This document shows positions 1-11,049 of a stretch of DNA of 64,000 nucleotides, in pieces. The notes beneath the pieces are model-generated. The model was not told where the DNA came from. It saw only the letters and a program-made list of their open reading frames with translations, and did not search any database. How positions within the stretch are numbered: the stretch's first letter is position 1; every line of letters starts with the position of its first letter. The stretch is from assembly GCF_007474545.1 (NCBI RefSeq), contig NZ_VKOG01000005.1, positions 118,124 through 182,123 on the forward strand, written 5' to 3'. The stretch is from Chryseobacterium binzhouense (lineage in GTDB: Bacteria > Bacteroidota > Bacteroidia > Flavobacteriales > Weeksellaceae). The position numbers and the translations under genes were made by a program.

Positions 1-232
1 TATTCAATAATTCGCTTTTGGTAAACTCTTCCCTTTTTTCGTCATCTGAAAAAATCAGCAGCAGATTATAGTTTTTACCTTCTTCTATATAGTCGCTATC
101 TACTTCAGAAAGAATATACTGATCTACATCCATCAGATTTTCAGTCATTAGAATCAAAGTTTCATCTACATATTTTTCCCACTCTGTTATATTGCTTTTC
201 ATACAATGAAAAGTTAGGCTCAGTACACTCAT
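1..232 (-). CDS. DUF4286 family protein, 3' end cut by window
   Basis: This small acidic protein starts at ATG 232 on the minus strand and runs off the left edge of the window, so only about 77 N-terminal residues are visible. It begins MSVLSLTFHCMKSNITEWEK and continues with a mixed alpha/beta pattern (YVDETLILMTENLMDVDQYI). I recognise this as the DUF4286 family, a short ferredoxin-like-fold protein common in Bacteroidota. No biochemical role is established. It is divergent from gyrA, with about 150 bp between the two starts. Confidence 0.7.
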   Translation of the reverse strand, partial: MSVLSLTFHCMKSNITEWEKYVDETLILMTENLMDVDQYILSEVDSDYIEEGKNYNLLLIFSDDEKREEFTKSELLN

Positions 233-380
233 AATTTAATATTTTTTAAGATATTTTGATATAATTCTCAGGCAAAAATCGTCAAAAATTTTGTAACTTA
301 GCCCGTTATTAAAATTTGAAAATAAATTGTTTTCAGGCGTATTTTTAATAGTCTGATTATCATTGTAATAAAACTTATAT

Positions 381-2963
381 ATGCAAAAAGAAGGAGAAAG
401 ATTAATTCCTATCAACATTGTTGATGAAATGAAATCATCTTACATTGATTATTCAATGTCGGTTATTGTTTCGAGAGCATTACCAGATGTGAGAGATGGT
501 CTTAAACCCGTACATAGAAGAGTACTTTACGGTATGTATGGTTTGGGAGTTTTTTCAAACAGAAAATATTTGAAATCAGCCAGAATCGTTGGTGATGTTT
601 TGGGTAAATATCACCCGCACGGAGATTCTTCCGTTTATGATGCGATGGTAAGAATGGCACAGCCGTGGAGTTTGCGTTATCCTCAGGTTGACGGGCAGGG
701 TAACTTCGGTTCTATGGATGGTGACCCACCTGCAGCAATGCGTTATACAGAAGCAAGACTTAAAAAAATATCTGACGAAATTTTAGCAGATTTAGATAAA
801 GAAACGGTAGATTTTCAAAATAACTTTGATGACAGTTTACAGGAGCCTACCGTAATGCCTACAAAAATCCCTAATCTCCTGGTTAATGGTACTTCCGGTA
901 TCGCAGTAGGTATGGCAACGAATATGGCGCCTCACAACTTATCAGAATCTATAGATGCAATCACCGCATATATAGACAATAGAGAGATTACAATTGATGA
1001 ACTGATGCAGCATATTGTTGCTCCGGATTTTCCTACAGGAGGTATCATCTACGGTTATGATGGTGTAAGAGATGCTTTCCACACCGGGAGAGGCAGAGTA
1101 GTCCTTAGAGCAAAAGTAAGCTTTGAAGAAGTACACAACAGAAATGCAATTATTGTAACCGAAATACCTTATCAGATAAACAAGGCTGAAATGATTGCGA
1201 GAACAGCTGAGCTGGTAAAAGATGAAAAAATCCCGGGAATCTTTGAAATAAGAGATGAATCTGACAGAAACGGGATGCGTATTGTTTATGAATTGAAAAA
1301 TGATGCAATTCCTAATGTTGTTTTAAACTTATTATATAAATATACTTCACTTCAAACTTCTTTCAGTGTTAACAACATTGCATTGGTAAACGGAAGACCG
1401 GAGCAGTTGAATTTAAAAGACATTATCCATCACTTTGTTGAGCACAGACACGTGATCATCGTAAGAAGAACCGAGTACGAGCTTAAAAAAGCAAAAGAAA
1501 GAGCGCACATTCTTGAAGGTTTCATGAAAGTGATCGGTACTCAGGATTCTTTGGATAAAGCAATTTCAATTATCCGTCACAGTGCCACTCCACAGGCAGC
1601 AAAAGAAGGAATTATTCAGGAATTTGATCTGTCTGAAATTCAGGCTCAGGCAATTCTTGATCTTCGTTTGGCTCGTCTTACAGGAATGGAGCTTGATAAG
1701 ATCCGTGACGAATACGAATCAATTATGAAAGAAATTAATAATTTAGAAGATATCTTGGCAAACGAACCGAGGAGATTCCAGATTATTAAGGATGAATTAA
1801 TTGAAATTAAAGAAAAATACGGCGACGAAAGAAGAACTGAAATTGATTACTCAGGTGGAGAAATGTCAATTGAAGATATTATTCCGAACGAAGCGGTAGT
1901 TCTTACGATTTCACACGCCGGTTATGTAAAGAGAACATTACTTTCAGAATATAAAATCCAAAGCAGAGGAGGAGTCGGGAATAAAGCAGCAACTACGAGA
2001 GATTCAGATTTCTTAGAATACATTGTTTCTGCGACCAACCACCAATATATGCTGTTTTTCACCGAAAAAGGTAAATGCTATTGGCTGAGAGTATTTGAAA
2101 TTCCTGAGGGTTCTAAAACTGCAAAAGGAAGAGCCGTACAAAACCTGATCAACATTGAACCCGATGATAAAATAAAAGCATACATCAGAACCAATGATCT
2201 GAAAGATGTAGATTATATCAATCAGATGAGTGTTGTAATGATCACTAAAAACGGAACTATTAAAAAAACTTCACTTGAAGCTTATTCCAGACCGAGAGTA
2301 AATGGTATTAATGCTATTGAAATCAGAGAAAACGACCAATTGCTGAGTGCTTATCTTACCAACGGAGAATCTCAGATTATGATTGCTACCAAAAACGGAA
2401 AATGTATCAGATTCCCGGAAGAAAAAGTAAGAGAGGTAGGAAGAGGGTCTATCGGAGTGCGTGGTATTTCTATGGAGGAAGATGATGAAGTAATTGGAAT
2501 GATTGTTGTAAATGATGTAGAGCGCGAGACGGTACTTGTGGTATCTGAAAAAGGTTACGGAAAACGTACCGCTGTAGAAGATTACAGAATTACCAACAGA
2601 GGCGGAAAAGGGGTTATTACTCTGAATATTACCGAGAAAACAGGTAATTTGATTGCTATTCAGAACGTGACGGACGACGATGGATTGATGATCATCAATA
2701 AATCCGGTGTTGCTATCAGAATGAATATGGATGAGATGAGAGTAATGGGCAGAAATACTCAGGGAGTAAGAATGATCAACCTTAAAAAGAATGATGAGAT
2801 TGCAGCCATTGCAAAAGTAGAAATGGATAAAGATGTTGCAGAAGAGGAATTGGAAAATGAAGTGGCACAAGAGAATGTTGTTCCTAACCAAGATGAATCT
2901 CAATCAGAGAAAAATTTAGAAAATAATAATTCAGAAAATGACGTAGAGTCTGACTCTGAATAA
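381..2963 (+). CDS. gyrA: DNA gyrase subunit A
   Basis: This is the DNA-breaking and rejoining subunit of gyrase, which introduces negative supercoils with GyrB in the cytoplasm. The 860-residue protein has the expected layout: a breakage-reunion domain with active-site Tyr122 ([10 protein letters not shown]), then a beta-pinwheel C-terminal domain with a GyrA-box-like QSRGGVG at 527-533. An acidic, low-complexity tail rich in E, D, N and S follows. In the quinolone-resistance region ([13 protein letters not shown]) the key positions are Ser83 and Asp87, the residues associated with susceptibility in E. coli numbering. A TPR protein gene follows 26 bp downstream and may be cotranscribed. Confidence 0.98.
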   Translation: MQKEGERLIPINIVDEMKSSYIDYSMSVIVSRALPDVRDGLKPVHRRVLYGMYGLGVFSNRKYLKSARIVGDVLGKYHPHGDSSVYDAMVRMAQPWSLRYPQVDGQGNFGSMDGDPPAAMRYTEARLKKISDEILADLDKETVDFQNNFDDSLQEPTVMPTKIPNLLVNGTSGIAVGMATNMAPHNLSESIDAITAYIDNREITIDELMQHIVAPDFPTGGIIYGYDGVRDAFHTGRGRVVLRAKVSFEEVHNRNAIIVTEIPYQINKAEMIARTAELVKDEKIPGIFEIRDESDRNGMRIVYELKNDAIPNVVLNLLYKYTSLQTSFSVNNIALVNGRPEQLNLKDIIHHFVEHRHVIIVRRTEYELKKAKERAHILEGFMKVIGTQDSLDKAISIIRHSATPQAAKEGIIQEFDLSEIQAQAILDLRLARLTGMELDKIRDEYESIMKEINNLEDILANEPRRFQIIKDELIEIKEKYGDERRTEIDYSGGEMSIEDIIPNEAVVLTISHAGYVKRTLLSEYKIQSRGGVGNKAATTRDSDFLEYIVSATNHQYMLFFTEKGKCYWLRVFEIPEGSKTAKGRAVQNLINIEPDDKIKAYIRTNDLKDVDYINQMSVVMITKNGTIKKTSLEAYSRPRVNGINAIEIRENDQLLSAYLTNGESQIMIATKNGKCIRFPEEKVREVGRGSIGVRGISMEEDDEVIGMIVVNDVERETVLVVSEKGYGKRTAVEDYRITNRGGKGVITLNITEKTGNLIAIQNVTDDDGLMIINKSGVAIRMNMDEMRVMGRNTQGVRMINLKKNDEIAAIAKVEMDKDVAEEELENEVAQENVVPNQDESQSEKNLENNNSENDVESDSE

Positions 2964-2989
2964 TCATTAATATAGTTAAAAATTCACCT

Positions 2990-4024
2990 ATGAAAAAGTT
3001 AATTTTAAGTGTAGCAATAACGCTGTCGTCTTTAGCTTTTGCTCAAAAACAAGATGCAAAAGATATCAACGCACAAGTACAGGAATCAAGCAAAGTAGCT
3101 TTTGATGCTTACAATGCAAAAGATTACACTGTTGCAGCTCCAAAGTTTATAGAACTGTATAATTTGTTGAAGGCTAATGGTAATGATGATAAGATTTATA
3201 TGTATTATGCAGGAATCAGTCACGCTTTGGCAAATAATGTAGATGAAGCTATCAAAATTTATACAGATTTGGTAAACTCAGGCTTTACTGGTGTACAGAC
3301 ACAATACACAGCAAAAGAAGCAAAAACCGGACAAGTTGTTTCTCTGAACAAAGATATTTGGGAAACTTTGAAGAAAACCGGTTCAAAAGATTATACAGAA
3401 TATAAAACTGAGCAGACTAAAAGCGTAGAGCCGGATATGTATGAAACATTATCTACTTTACTTTTAAATGCTAAGAAAAATGATGAAGCTTTAGCAGTGA
3501 TAGAAAAAGGTTTGGCAAAGTATCCAAATAACGCTAAATTAAAAGAATATCAGGGAACTGCACTCTATGCATCAGGTAAAACTGATCAATTTATGACAAA
3601 TCTTAAAGAGCAGATAGCAAAAAATCCTAATGATGCAACCAACTGGTATAATCTAGGAGTAATGCAGTCAAAAAATGAAGCAACTCAGGCTGACGCAATT
3701 ACTTCTTTCACAAAGGCTTTAGAGCTAAAACCTACAATGGCAGAAGCCCATCAGAATTTAGTGTATACTGTAATTGGTGATGATGCAAAAGCCGTTGATG
3801 CAATCAATGCCGTTAGAAAAACAGATTCTGACAAAGCTACAGAACTCATCGAGGCAAGAAAAGAAAGATTTGCTAAAGCTCTTCCATATGCAGAAAAATG
3901 GTATCAGGCACAGCCAAACAGTCTTGATGCAGTTACTGTTCTGAAAGAAATTTACGCAATCATGAAAAACCAGCCTAAAGTGGCAGAGATGAGAGCTAAA
4001 GAAGCTCAATTACAGGCTAAGTAA
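2990..4024 (+). CDS. Secreted or periplasmic tetratricopeptide repeat protein
   Basis: The 344-residue protein starts with a clear signal peptide ending near LAFAQ (residues 1-18). The remainder is alpha-helical, with TPR-like units; the clearest lies around residues 214-260 (NPNDATNWYNLGVMQ, then ALELKPTMAEAHQNL). Lysine and alanine are abundant. TPR proteins of this kind act as scaffolds in the periplasm, but no partner can be named from the sequence. It lies 26 bp after gyrA in the same direction, and a strong hairpin terminator follows 24 bp after its stop codon. Confidence 0.85.
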   Translation: MKKLILSVAITLSSLAFAQKQDAKDINAQVQESSKVAFDAYNAKDYTVAAPKFIELYNLLKANGNDDKIYMYYAGISHALANNVDEAIKIYTDLVNSGFTGVQTQYTAKEAKTGQVVSLNKDIWETLKKTGSKDYTEYKTEQTKSVEPDMYETLSTLLLNAKKNDEALAVIEKGLAKYPNNAKLKEYQGTALYASGKTDQFMTNLKEQIAKNPNDATNWYNLGVMQSKNEATQADAITSFTKALELKPTMAEAHQNLVYTVIGDDAKAVDAINAVRKTDSDKATELIEARKERFAKALPYAEKWYQAQPNSLDAVTVLKEIYAIMKNQPKVAEMRAKEAQLQAK

Positions 4025-4048
4025 TTCAATTTAAATTCACCTATAAAG

Positions 4049-4084
4049 AAGCTTAACGGAAAAATCTGTTAAGCTTTTTTTATT
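4049..4084. terminator. Bidirectional Rho-independent terminator
   Basis: A 12-bp stem (AAGCTTAACGGA paired with TCTGTTAAGCTT, one G-T pair) with an AAAA loop is followed by a run of T on the plus strand and preceded by A-rich sequence. It lies between the convergent TPR and NAD(P)-binding protein genes and probably ends both transcripts. Confidence 0.85.
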
Positions 4085-4094
4085 TAGGAAGTAT

Positions 4095-4748
4095 TTAATG
4101 ATTTTTTTCTGCGAAACAAAAGATATTACCAAGTTTAATACTGGAATATCCGTTGCTCTTGATTTTAGAAGCATTAATCATGGCTTTTGCCAAAACTGCA
4201 GTAGGCAATGGCTTTTGACTTTCAAATAATCCCAGCTTATTTGCAAACTTAATAATTCTGCTTCCTAAAACCTCTCCGGTTCTTTCAGAATCTTTTCTTT
4301 CCAGCATTCCCGGTTTGAAGATGGTGATTTTGTTGAAATGTAAATTTCTTACCGCTTGCTCCAGTTCTCCTTTCATTCTTGAATAAAATATTTTTGATTT
4401 CGGATCAGCACCGTAAGAAGAAACTAATATATAATCTTCCACATTATTTTCTTTGGCAGCTTTGGCAAACTCATATTGGTAATCAACATCAACTTTCCTC
4501 TGTGCTTCCTTGCTTCCGGCATCTTTTAAAGTGGTTCCCAAACATGAAAAAGCTACGTCGCCATCAACAAGATTCTTCCACTCTTCAGGCTTTTCAAAAT
4601 CAATGACATGAGTTTTCAGCTTGTCGTTATAAATATTAAGAGGTTTTCTTACAAAAACATTTACTTCATTAAAATCATTATCCAACAAAAGTTGCTGTAC
4701 CAAATCTTTCCCCGTAGCACCTGTAGCGCCTATTACCAAAGCTTTCAT
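4095..4748 (-). CDS. NAD(P)H-binding oxidoreductase, HTATIP2/NmrA-like atypical SDR
   Basis: The 217-residue protein begins MKALVIGATGATGKD, a Rossmann nucleotide-binding loop of the GxxGxxG type typical of atypical short-chain dehydrogenases. Around residue 122 it has FYSRMKGELE, matching the YxxxK catalytic pair. The length and the phrase FSCLGTTLKDAGSKEA resemble the HTATIP2/TIP30-like group. The substrate is unknown and the protein should be soluble and cytoplasmic. It converges on the gyrA-TPR unit through the shared terminator. No operon partner is visible; the next upstream gene is on the other strand. Confidence 0.8.
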   Translation of the reverse strand: MKALVIGATGATGKDLVQQLLLDNDFNEVNVFVRKPLNIYNDKLKTHVIDFEKPEEWKNLVDGDVAFSCLGTTLKDAGSKEAQRKVDVDYQYEFAKAAKENNVEDYILVSSYGADPKSKIFYSRMKGELEQAVRNLHFNKITIFKPGMLERKDSERTGEVLGSRIIKFANKLGLFESQKPLPTAVLAKAMINASKIKSNGYSSIKLGNIFCFAEKNH

Positions 4749-4935
4749 ATATAGATTTTTTATTTAATTATATTAGTCTCTTAATTTATAAATTTTTATA
4801 TTTACATTAATTGATTAATACAATTATAGTTTATTGTGGCATTTTCATTCTTAAAATTAATAAATTTGAAGCAAATATTATAAATTACATCATAATTATT
4901 ATCCTACTAATTATTAACTTAACTTAATATACGAA

Positions 4936-5295
4936 ATGGATGCCAACGACATTTTAGACTATTGTCTTTCCAAAAAAGGAGTTACGGAAAGCTTTCCTTT
5001 TGACGAAGAAACTCTTGTGATGAAAGTAGGTACAAAAATGTTTTTGCTGATGCCCTTAGAAAAGCAGCCTCTAAATATCAATGTAAAAACAGATCCTGAA
5101 TGGAGTCTGGAACTTCGGGAAAGATATCCTCAGATTACAGGCGCGTATCATATGAATAAAACACATTGGAATTCTGTTTCCGTTGTCGGGCTTAAGAAAG
5201 ATTTGATTTTAAAGATGATTGATCACTCGTATGATTTGGTTTTCAAATCATTGACGAAGAAAATAAGAGAAGAAATCAGCCAGCTTAAAAGTTAA
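4936..5295 (+). CDS. MmcQ/YjbR family protein
   Basis: The 119-residue protein has the YjbR pattern: an N-terminal helix (LDYCLSKKGVTESFPFDEETLVMKV), a central beta-rich part with LNINVKTDPEWSLELRERYP, and the conserved HMNKTHWNSV near residues 75-84. YjbR proteins have a double-wing fold related to DNA-binding domains, but their cellular role is not settled. The last 11 bases overlap the end of the convergent ribF gene, so there is no room for a terminator between them. Confidence 0.85.
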   Translation: MDANDILDYCLSKKGVTESFPFDEETLVMKVGTKMFLLMPLEKQPLNINVKTDPEWSLELRERYPQITGAYHMNKTHWNSVSVVGLKKDLILKMIDHSYDLVFKSLTKKIREEISQLKS

Positions 5296-6205
5296 ACTCT
5301 TTCGTCAACCTTTTATCATCATCCAATCTTTCAACCAATTTTTCTATGCCTTCGAATTTAATTTCGTCATGAAGAAAATCCCTAAACTTCACCGTTATAT
5401 TTTCGTCGTAAATATCTTCTTCAAAATCAAGAATATACACTTCAACAGTTAATTTTTCTCCATTCACAGTAGGATTTGTTCCGATGCTTAACATCCCTTT
5501 GTAAGACTGATTTTTGACAAAAACTTCTACAATGTAAGCTCCTTTCTTGGGAAGTAGTTTGATATTTTCGGTTTCGATATTGGCTGTTGGATAACCAATC
5601 GTTCTTCCTATTTTTTTGCCATGAACTACAGTTCCTGAAAGTGAATAATGGTAACCTAGCATTGCATTTGCTTTTATAATATCACCTTCCAGTAATGCTT
5701 TTCTGATTTTAGTCGAGCTGATGTTATTTTCGTGAATATTGATAGCTTCCATTTGCTCAACCTCAAAATCCAGCTCTTTTGAAAGTTTTTTGAGCAATTC
5801 AAAATTTCCGCTTTTATTTTTGCCGAAAGAATGATCGTAGCCTATAATTAAATATTTTACATTTAACCGGTCAATCAAAATCTGTCTTACAAATTCTTCT
5901 CCTGTTAAATTTCGAAATTCTTCATCAAATTCTTTAAGAAACAGACTCCCGATACCATATTTTTCCATCAGTAAAGTCTTTTCCTCTAAAGTATTAAGAA
6001 GCTTCAGATCCTCATTAGGATTAAAAACAAACCTTGGATGCGGCCAGAAAGTAAGAACGGCTGTTTCGAGATTGTTTTCAGAACCTGCTTTTTTCAATTC
6101 ATCCATAATGTATTTGTGACCAAGATGAACGCCGTCAAACATTCCTAAAGATAAGGCTAATGGTTTTTTGGAAAAATAATCGCTGAAATTTCTGAAAACT
6201 TTCAA
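5285..6205 (-). CDS. ribF: Bifunctional riboflavin kinase/FAD synthetase
   Basis: This enzyme phosphorylates riboflavin to FMN and then adenylylates FMN to FAD. The 306-residue length is normal for the bifunctional bacterial form. The N-terminal adenylyltransferase domain shows LGMFDGVHLGHKYI (residues 20-33), the HxGH-type nucleotidyl-transfer motif, and ISSTKIRKALLEGD further on. The C-terminal kinase domain shows GKKIGRTIGYPTANI. The gene converges with the yjbR-like gene, overlapping by 11 bases. A TATATTTG box on the minus strand lies 18 bp upstream of its start. Confidence 0.95.
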   Translation of the reverse strand: MKVFRNFSDYFSKKPLALSLGMFDGVHLGHKYIMDELKKAGSENNLETAVLTFWPHPRFVFNPNEDLKLLNTLEEKTLLMEKYGIGSLFLKEFDEEFRNLTGEEFVRQILIDRLNVKYLIIGYDHSFGKNKSGNFELLKKLSKELDFEVEQMEAINIHENNISSTKIRKALLEGDIIKANAMLGYHYSLSGTVVHGKKIGRTIGYPTANIETENIKLLPKKGAYIVEVFVKNQSYKGMLSIGTNPTVNGEKLTVEVYILDFEEDIYDENITVKFRDFLHDEIKFEGIEKLVERLDDDKRLTKEFNF

Positions 6206-6222
6206 TAGTAAAATTTTGACTG

Positions 6223-6230
6223 CAAATATA
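6223..6230 (-). promoter_or_regulatory. Candidate -7 box for ribF
   Basis: The minus strand reads TATATTTG, an exact match to the Bacteroidota -7 consensus TAnnTTTG, 18 bp upstream of the ribF start codon. No convincing -33 element was seen, so this is a moderate call. Confidence 0.5.
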
Positions 6231-6329
6231 AGTATAATGTAACAATGTATTGATATAACAATGTACCAATGTTTTTATCCGCAAAAATGATTGATAAACC
6301 GGTAAACTGCTACATTGGCAAATTATTGA

Positions 6330-7919
<1,590 letters not shown>

Positions 7920-7970
7920 TAAATTAGACATAAAGATTTAAGATACTAGACATGAGACTTTAATGTTGTC

Positions 7971-7991
7971 TGAAATCTGAAATCTGAAATC
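7971..7991. repeat. Three tandem TGAAATC units between atpD and atpC
   Basis: The atpD-atpC spacer contains TGAAATC three times in a row, followed by a related CTTCAAATC. It is a simple short tandem repeat with no obvious hairpin. A function is not apparent. Confidence 0.7.
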
Positions 7992-8008
7992 TTCAAATCT
8001 AAATTAAA

Positions 8009-8290
8009 ATGAACATAAAAATATTAACACCAGAATATGTAGTTTTTGAAGGAGAGGTAAACTCTGTTTTGCTTCCGGGAAAAAACGGTGAGTTTCATAT
8101 TATGAAAAATCACGCAGGAATCGTATCTTCTTTGGTTGGTGGCAAAGTAAAACTTTATACAAATAGTATAGACAATACTTATGCTAAACATTTCACTAAA
8201 GAAAATGAGAAAGATTCTGTTTTTTCTTATCCTATCAAAAGCGGTGTGATAGAATTTAATCATGATAAAGGAATTATCCTTTGCGAATAA
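8009..8290 (+). CDS. atpC: F0F1 ATP synthase subunit epsilon, short form
   Basis: The 93-residue protein matches the beta-sandwich domain of the epsilon subunit (MNIKILTPEYVVFEGEV, then LPGKNGEFHIMKNHAGIVSSL), part of the rotor stalk. It lacks the C-terminal helical hairpin found in longer epsilon subunits; the short form is usual in this group, so I do not read it as truncation. It follows atpD by 89 bp and is followed 29 bp later by a strong terminator. Confidence 0.92.
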   Translation: MNIKILTPEYVVFEGEVNSVLLPGKNGEFHIMKNHAGIVSSLVGGKVKLYTNSIDNTYAKHFTKENEKDSVFSYPIKSGVIEFNHDKGIILCE

Positions 8291-8319
8291 TTAAATATAA
8301 AGCTAAATATATTTTCAGG

Positions 8320-8346
8320 AAAGTGTAACTTTGTTACACTTTTTTT
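8320..8346 (+). terminator. Terminator of atpD-atpC
   Basis: A perfect 10-bp stem (AAAGTGTAAC / GTTACACTTT) with a TTT loop runs into seven T residues. The same bases contain TAACTTTG (8326-8333), which fits the -7 consensus, so the hairpin could also overlap a promoter for the next gene. Confidence 0.85.
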
Positions 8347-8366
8347 ATGTTTATAAAACTTGTTAT

Positions 8367-9188
8367 ATGCAGAAAGGTTTAATGATTTTTTTAATGGTTT
8401 TTTATGCTTTAATTCATGCTCAAAACATAAAAACCAAAAGAGGAATTGTAAGTTTGGAAGGAATTCACGTCGCAAAAATTTCAAGTAAATCCGGAGAGTA
8501 TACCTTTATGGATTTAAAAGAAACACCGATTTTCACAGTTAAATTTGTAGACAGAAGTATCGTAGATTCAGTAAGAGACAGTTATATCAGACTTAATAGA
8601 ATTTACAATCAGGAAAAAATAGTTGATCTGGATTATATATCACCATCAGCATTTTCAGGTGATGAAAAATCGGCAGTTTATACCTGCATCAAGAGTTTAA
8701 AAATTATTGATGAAAGAGGAATAAACATTAAGAATCTTGATGAGCTGTTCAAAAATTCTCCTAAACGAAAGCTGGATAATAAAACTAAAGAAGCATATAC
8801 TACTCGCTCTAAAATCGACAAACTTAATATTACAGTCAATAATGTTGGAGAAATTCTCAGCAATGGCATTCCGGTAGGGTATTTTACCAATCTTCCCGTA
8901 AGTTTCGGTTCAGAAGACACAATAACCGATAAATCTTTTATTGATATTGAAATTTATGATGCTAAAAGCAAGTTTATCGGGAAATATATTACCACAACAA
9001 AGCAACTCAAAACAGCAGGCGGAAAAACATTTACCTTATACCGCGAAATGTCTGGCAGAGCTTCGATTCTGAAGTTTCCGACTTATAAAGCTATTGCGGA
9101 AAGAATGGCAATTTTAGATCCTAATTTCATTAAAATTAAAGAAAAAGTAGAGGTAGGAGAAATAGTAAAAGATGGCATTGAAAAATAG
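8367..9188 (+). CDS. Conserved hypothetical protein with signal peptide
   Basis: I do not recognise a family. I start it at ATG 8367, which gives a good signal peptide (MQKGLMIFLMVFYALIHAQN). The frame is open upstream only through a TTG inside the atpC terminator. The mature part of about 255 residues is mixed alpha/beta with many Lys and Ile residues, no cysteine cluster and no transmembrane segment. It is probably periplasmic or lipid-anchor-free secreted. It converges with the FecCD permease gene, with 133 bp between them and no clear hairpin. Confidence 0.65.
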   Translation: MQKGLMIFLMVFYALIHAQNIKTKRGIVSLEGIHVAKISSKSGEYTFMDLKETPIFTVKFVDRSIVDSVRDSYIRLNRIYNQEKIVDLDYISPSAFSGDEKSAVYTCIKSLKIIDERGINIKNLDELFKNSPKRKLDNKTKEAYTTRSKIDKLNITVNNVGEILSNGIPVGYFTNLPVSFGSEDTITDKSFIDIEIYDAKSKFIGKYITTTKQLKTAGGKTFTLYREMSGRASILKFPTYKAIAERMAILDPNFIKIKEKVEVGEIVKDGIEK

Positions 9189-9321
9189 AAACTAAATTTT
9201 TACGCATTTTAAATTTAATTGAAAGCAGTTATCATTCATTTCTTATTTTGTAGAAAACCTCCTTCATAGTTTAGTTAAAGAAGAAGTTAGCTTTACAAGT
9301 AATTTAATTAAAATTTTCAAC

Positions 9322-10293
9322 CTAAACTTTGCTTTGTCTTAAAAGCATCATCAAAATGACCGGAATTCCGAAAACTGAACTGATTACATTAATTGGAATC
9401 TGACTTTTTTCAGCAATGATTGAAAAGAAAAGCATCATAAGCATTCCTAAAAACATATTAAGAATCCATTGCTGCCAAAGTTTTGAAGGATTATAAATGA
9501 GCCTGCAGAAATGAGGTACTACAATTCCTATGAACAGGATAGGACCTAAAAAAGCTGTAACAGATGCAGAAAGAAGCGAAGAAGATACAATGATCAGCAT
9601 CTTGAGTGTATTCATGTTAACTCCCAGACTTTGTGCGTAGGAAGTTCCCAACGAATTTCCAATCAACGGTTTTATTGTTTTAAAACAAAAGAAAAGCCCT
9701 GCAGATATTAATATTGATAGAACATAAATCTGATTTCTCGTTACCATATTATTCGCTCCGAAAGACCAAAGAATATAATTTTTAAGACTTTGATTTTCTG
9801 CATAAAACTGCAGCAGAGATACAATTGCTCCTGCAAAAGCCGACACCAGAAAACCAAAAATAATCAGATAAGATTTATCCTGAAATTTATTGGAAGCCGA
9901 TAAAAGTATAAGCATTAATATAAGACTTCCGGCAATGGCAGAAAGACTCAAAAAACTGTTCTGAAGAAACTCAGGCAAAAGTATACTTTGTGAAAAGAAA
10001 ATATAAAAAGCTACGGTAAGACTTGAGATGGAAGTAATTCCTAGAACATCCGGTCCCGCCAAAGGATTCTGGAAATATTCCTGCATGAGAAATCCAGAAG
10101 TAGGAATTGATATTCCTGCCAATAGCATAACCAACACACGATTTATGCGGATTTCAGCAATCTGACTGTTGGCAGATTCAAAGAAAAAATCATGAAAACT
10201 TAAACTTAAAAATCCTGTATTCAGATTAATCGCTGATGCAAAAATAATTGCAAAGACAAATATTAAACACAGGATTCCAAATTTATTTAACAT
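9322..10293 (-). CDS. Iron-chelate ABC transporter permease, FecCD/BtuC family
   Basis: This inner-membrane permease should move ferric-siderophore or cobalamin-type complexes with a BtuD-like ATPase and a binding protein. The 323 residues contain about nine to ten hydrophobic helices. Family motifs are visible: GFLMQEYFQNPLAGPDVLG in the first third and LGPILFIGIVVPHFCRLI near residues 248-265, the loop that contacts the ATPase. No ATPase or binding-protein gene lies next to it in this window. It follows a TlpA-like lipoprotein gene by 19 bp on the same strand, so the two are probably cotranscribed. Confidence 0.88.
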   Translation of the reverse strand: MLNKFGILCLIFVFAIIFASAINLNTGFLSLSFHDFFFESANSQIAEIRINRVLVMLLAGISIPTSGFLMQEYFQNPLAGPDVLGITSISSLTVAFYIFFSQSILLPEFLQNSFLSLSAIAGSLILMLILLSASNKFQDKSYLIIFGFLVSAFAGAIVSLLQFYAENQSLKNYILWSFGANNMVTRNQIYVLSILISAGLFFCFKTIKPLIGNSLGTSYAQSLGVNMNTLKMLIIVSSSLLSASVTAFLGPILFIGIVVPHFCRLIYNPSKLWQQWILNMFLGMLMMLFFSIIAEKSQIPINVISSVFGIPVILMMLLRQSKV

Positions 10294-10312
10294 GACAAAA
10301 TCTAATTCTTAT

Positions 10313-10876
10313 TTATTTCAAAAAAGAGTTGATTTTATCAGTCAGCTGCTGTTCACTGATCATTCCTAAAGTTTCATCAGTTTTATCACCTTTTCGCATG
10401 TAGGTAAAAGGAATGGCAGAACCCGTCCATTGTTTAAAATTGGATGTGAAAAAATTTTCATCAAGAAGCTGACCGTCCAACAAAACAGTAGTGTTTCTTA
10501 TTCCCAGTTCATCCGTAAACTGAGGCACTTTGGTAGTCCAGTCACTTTTGCTGTCTAAACTTACAAAAGTAATTTTTACAGGCTTCCCGTTCAATTCCTG
10601 TATTTTATTTTTAAAATGAGGAATTTCCCTTACACAAGGACCGCACCAGGTTGCAAAAAAGTTGGTTACATAAAGTGTGTCGTTTTTCTTCTGAAGAAAT
10701 TCATTCATTTCCTGTATCGAAAAAGCTTTAATCGGTTCTTTTGGATTTTCAGTTTCTGGTATAGTTGAGATTGCTGCGGAATCTTCTGTTGTATCAGCTT
10801 CCTGCAGTTTCTCATTTTCTTTTTTACAGCTCATCAATGCTGTGGCTAAAAAAACTGAAACTATTATTTTTTTCAT
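10313..10876 (-). CDS. TlpA-like thioredoxin-fold lipoprotein
   Basis: The 187-residue protein has a lipoprotein signal peptide (lipobox ALMSC, Cys17 lipidated), an acidic linker to about residue 48, then a thioredoxin-like domain with the redox motif TWCGPC (Cys78 and Cys81). The cis-proline region is SAIPFTYMRKGD. It is likely a periplasm-facing thiol-disulfide reductase of the TlpA/ResA type; its target is unknown. The FecCD permease gene follows by 19 bp. Confidence 0.88.
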   Translation of the reverse strand: MKKIIVSVFLATALMSCKKENEKLQEADTTEDSAAISTIPETENPKEPIKAFSIQEMNEFLQKKNDTLYVTNFFATWCGPCVREIPHFKNKIQELNGKPVKITFVSLDSKSDWTTKVPQFTDELGIRNTTVLLDGQLLDENFFTSNFKQWTGSAIPFTYMRKGDKTDETLGMISEQQLTDKINSFLK

Positions 10877-11049
10877 TTCTAAAATTTTAAATTATATCAA
10901 CAGTTTATCTCTATAAAATATTCGTTGATATTCAATTTTTTGTTTATAAATTGTCTTTGGAAACATAGCCGTTACTAAAATTTTCTTCGCAGAGAAAAAT
11001 AGAGTAATGCTGGCTTCATGATTATTTTTTATTATTTTTGAATTGAAGT

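Noticed and set aside
2271-2903. 210-codon minus-strand frame inside gyrA
   Set aside because: It is fully antisense to gyrA and has a composition typical of a shadow frame (rich in His, Ser, Phe, Ile), with no recognisable domain.
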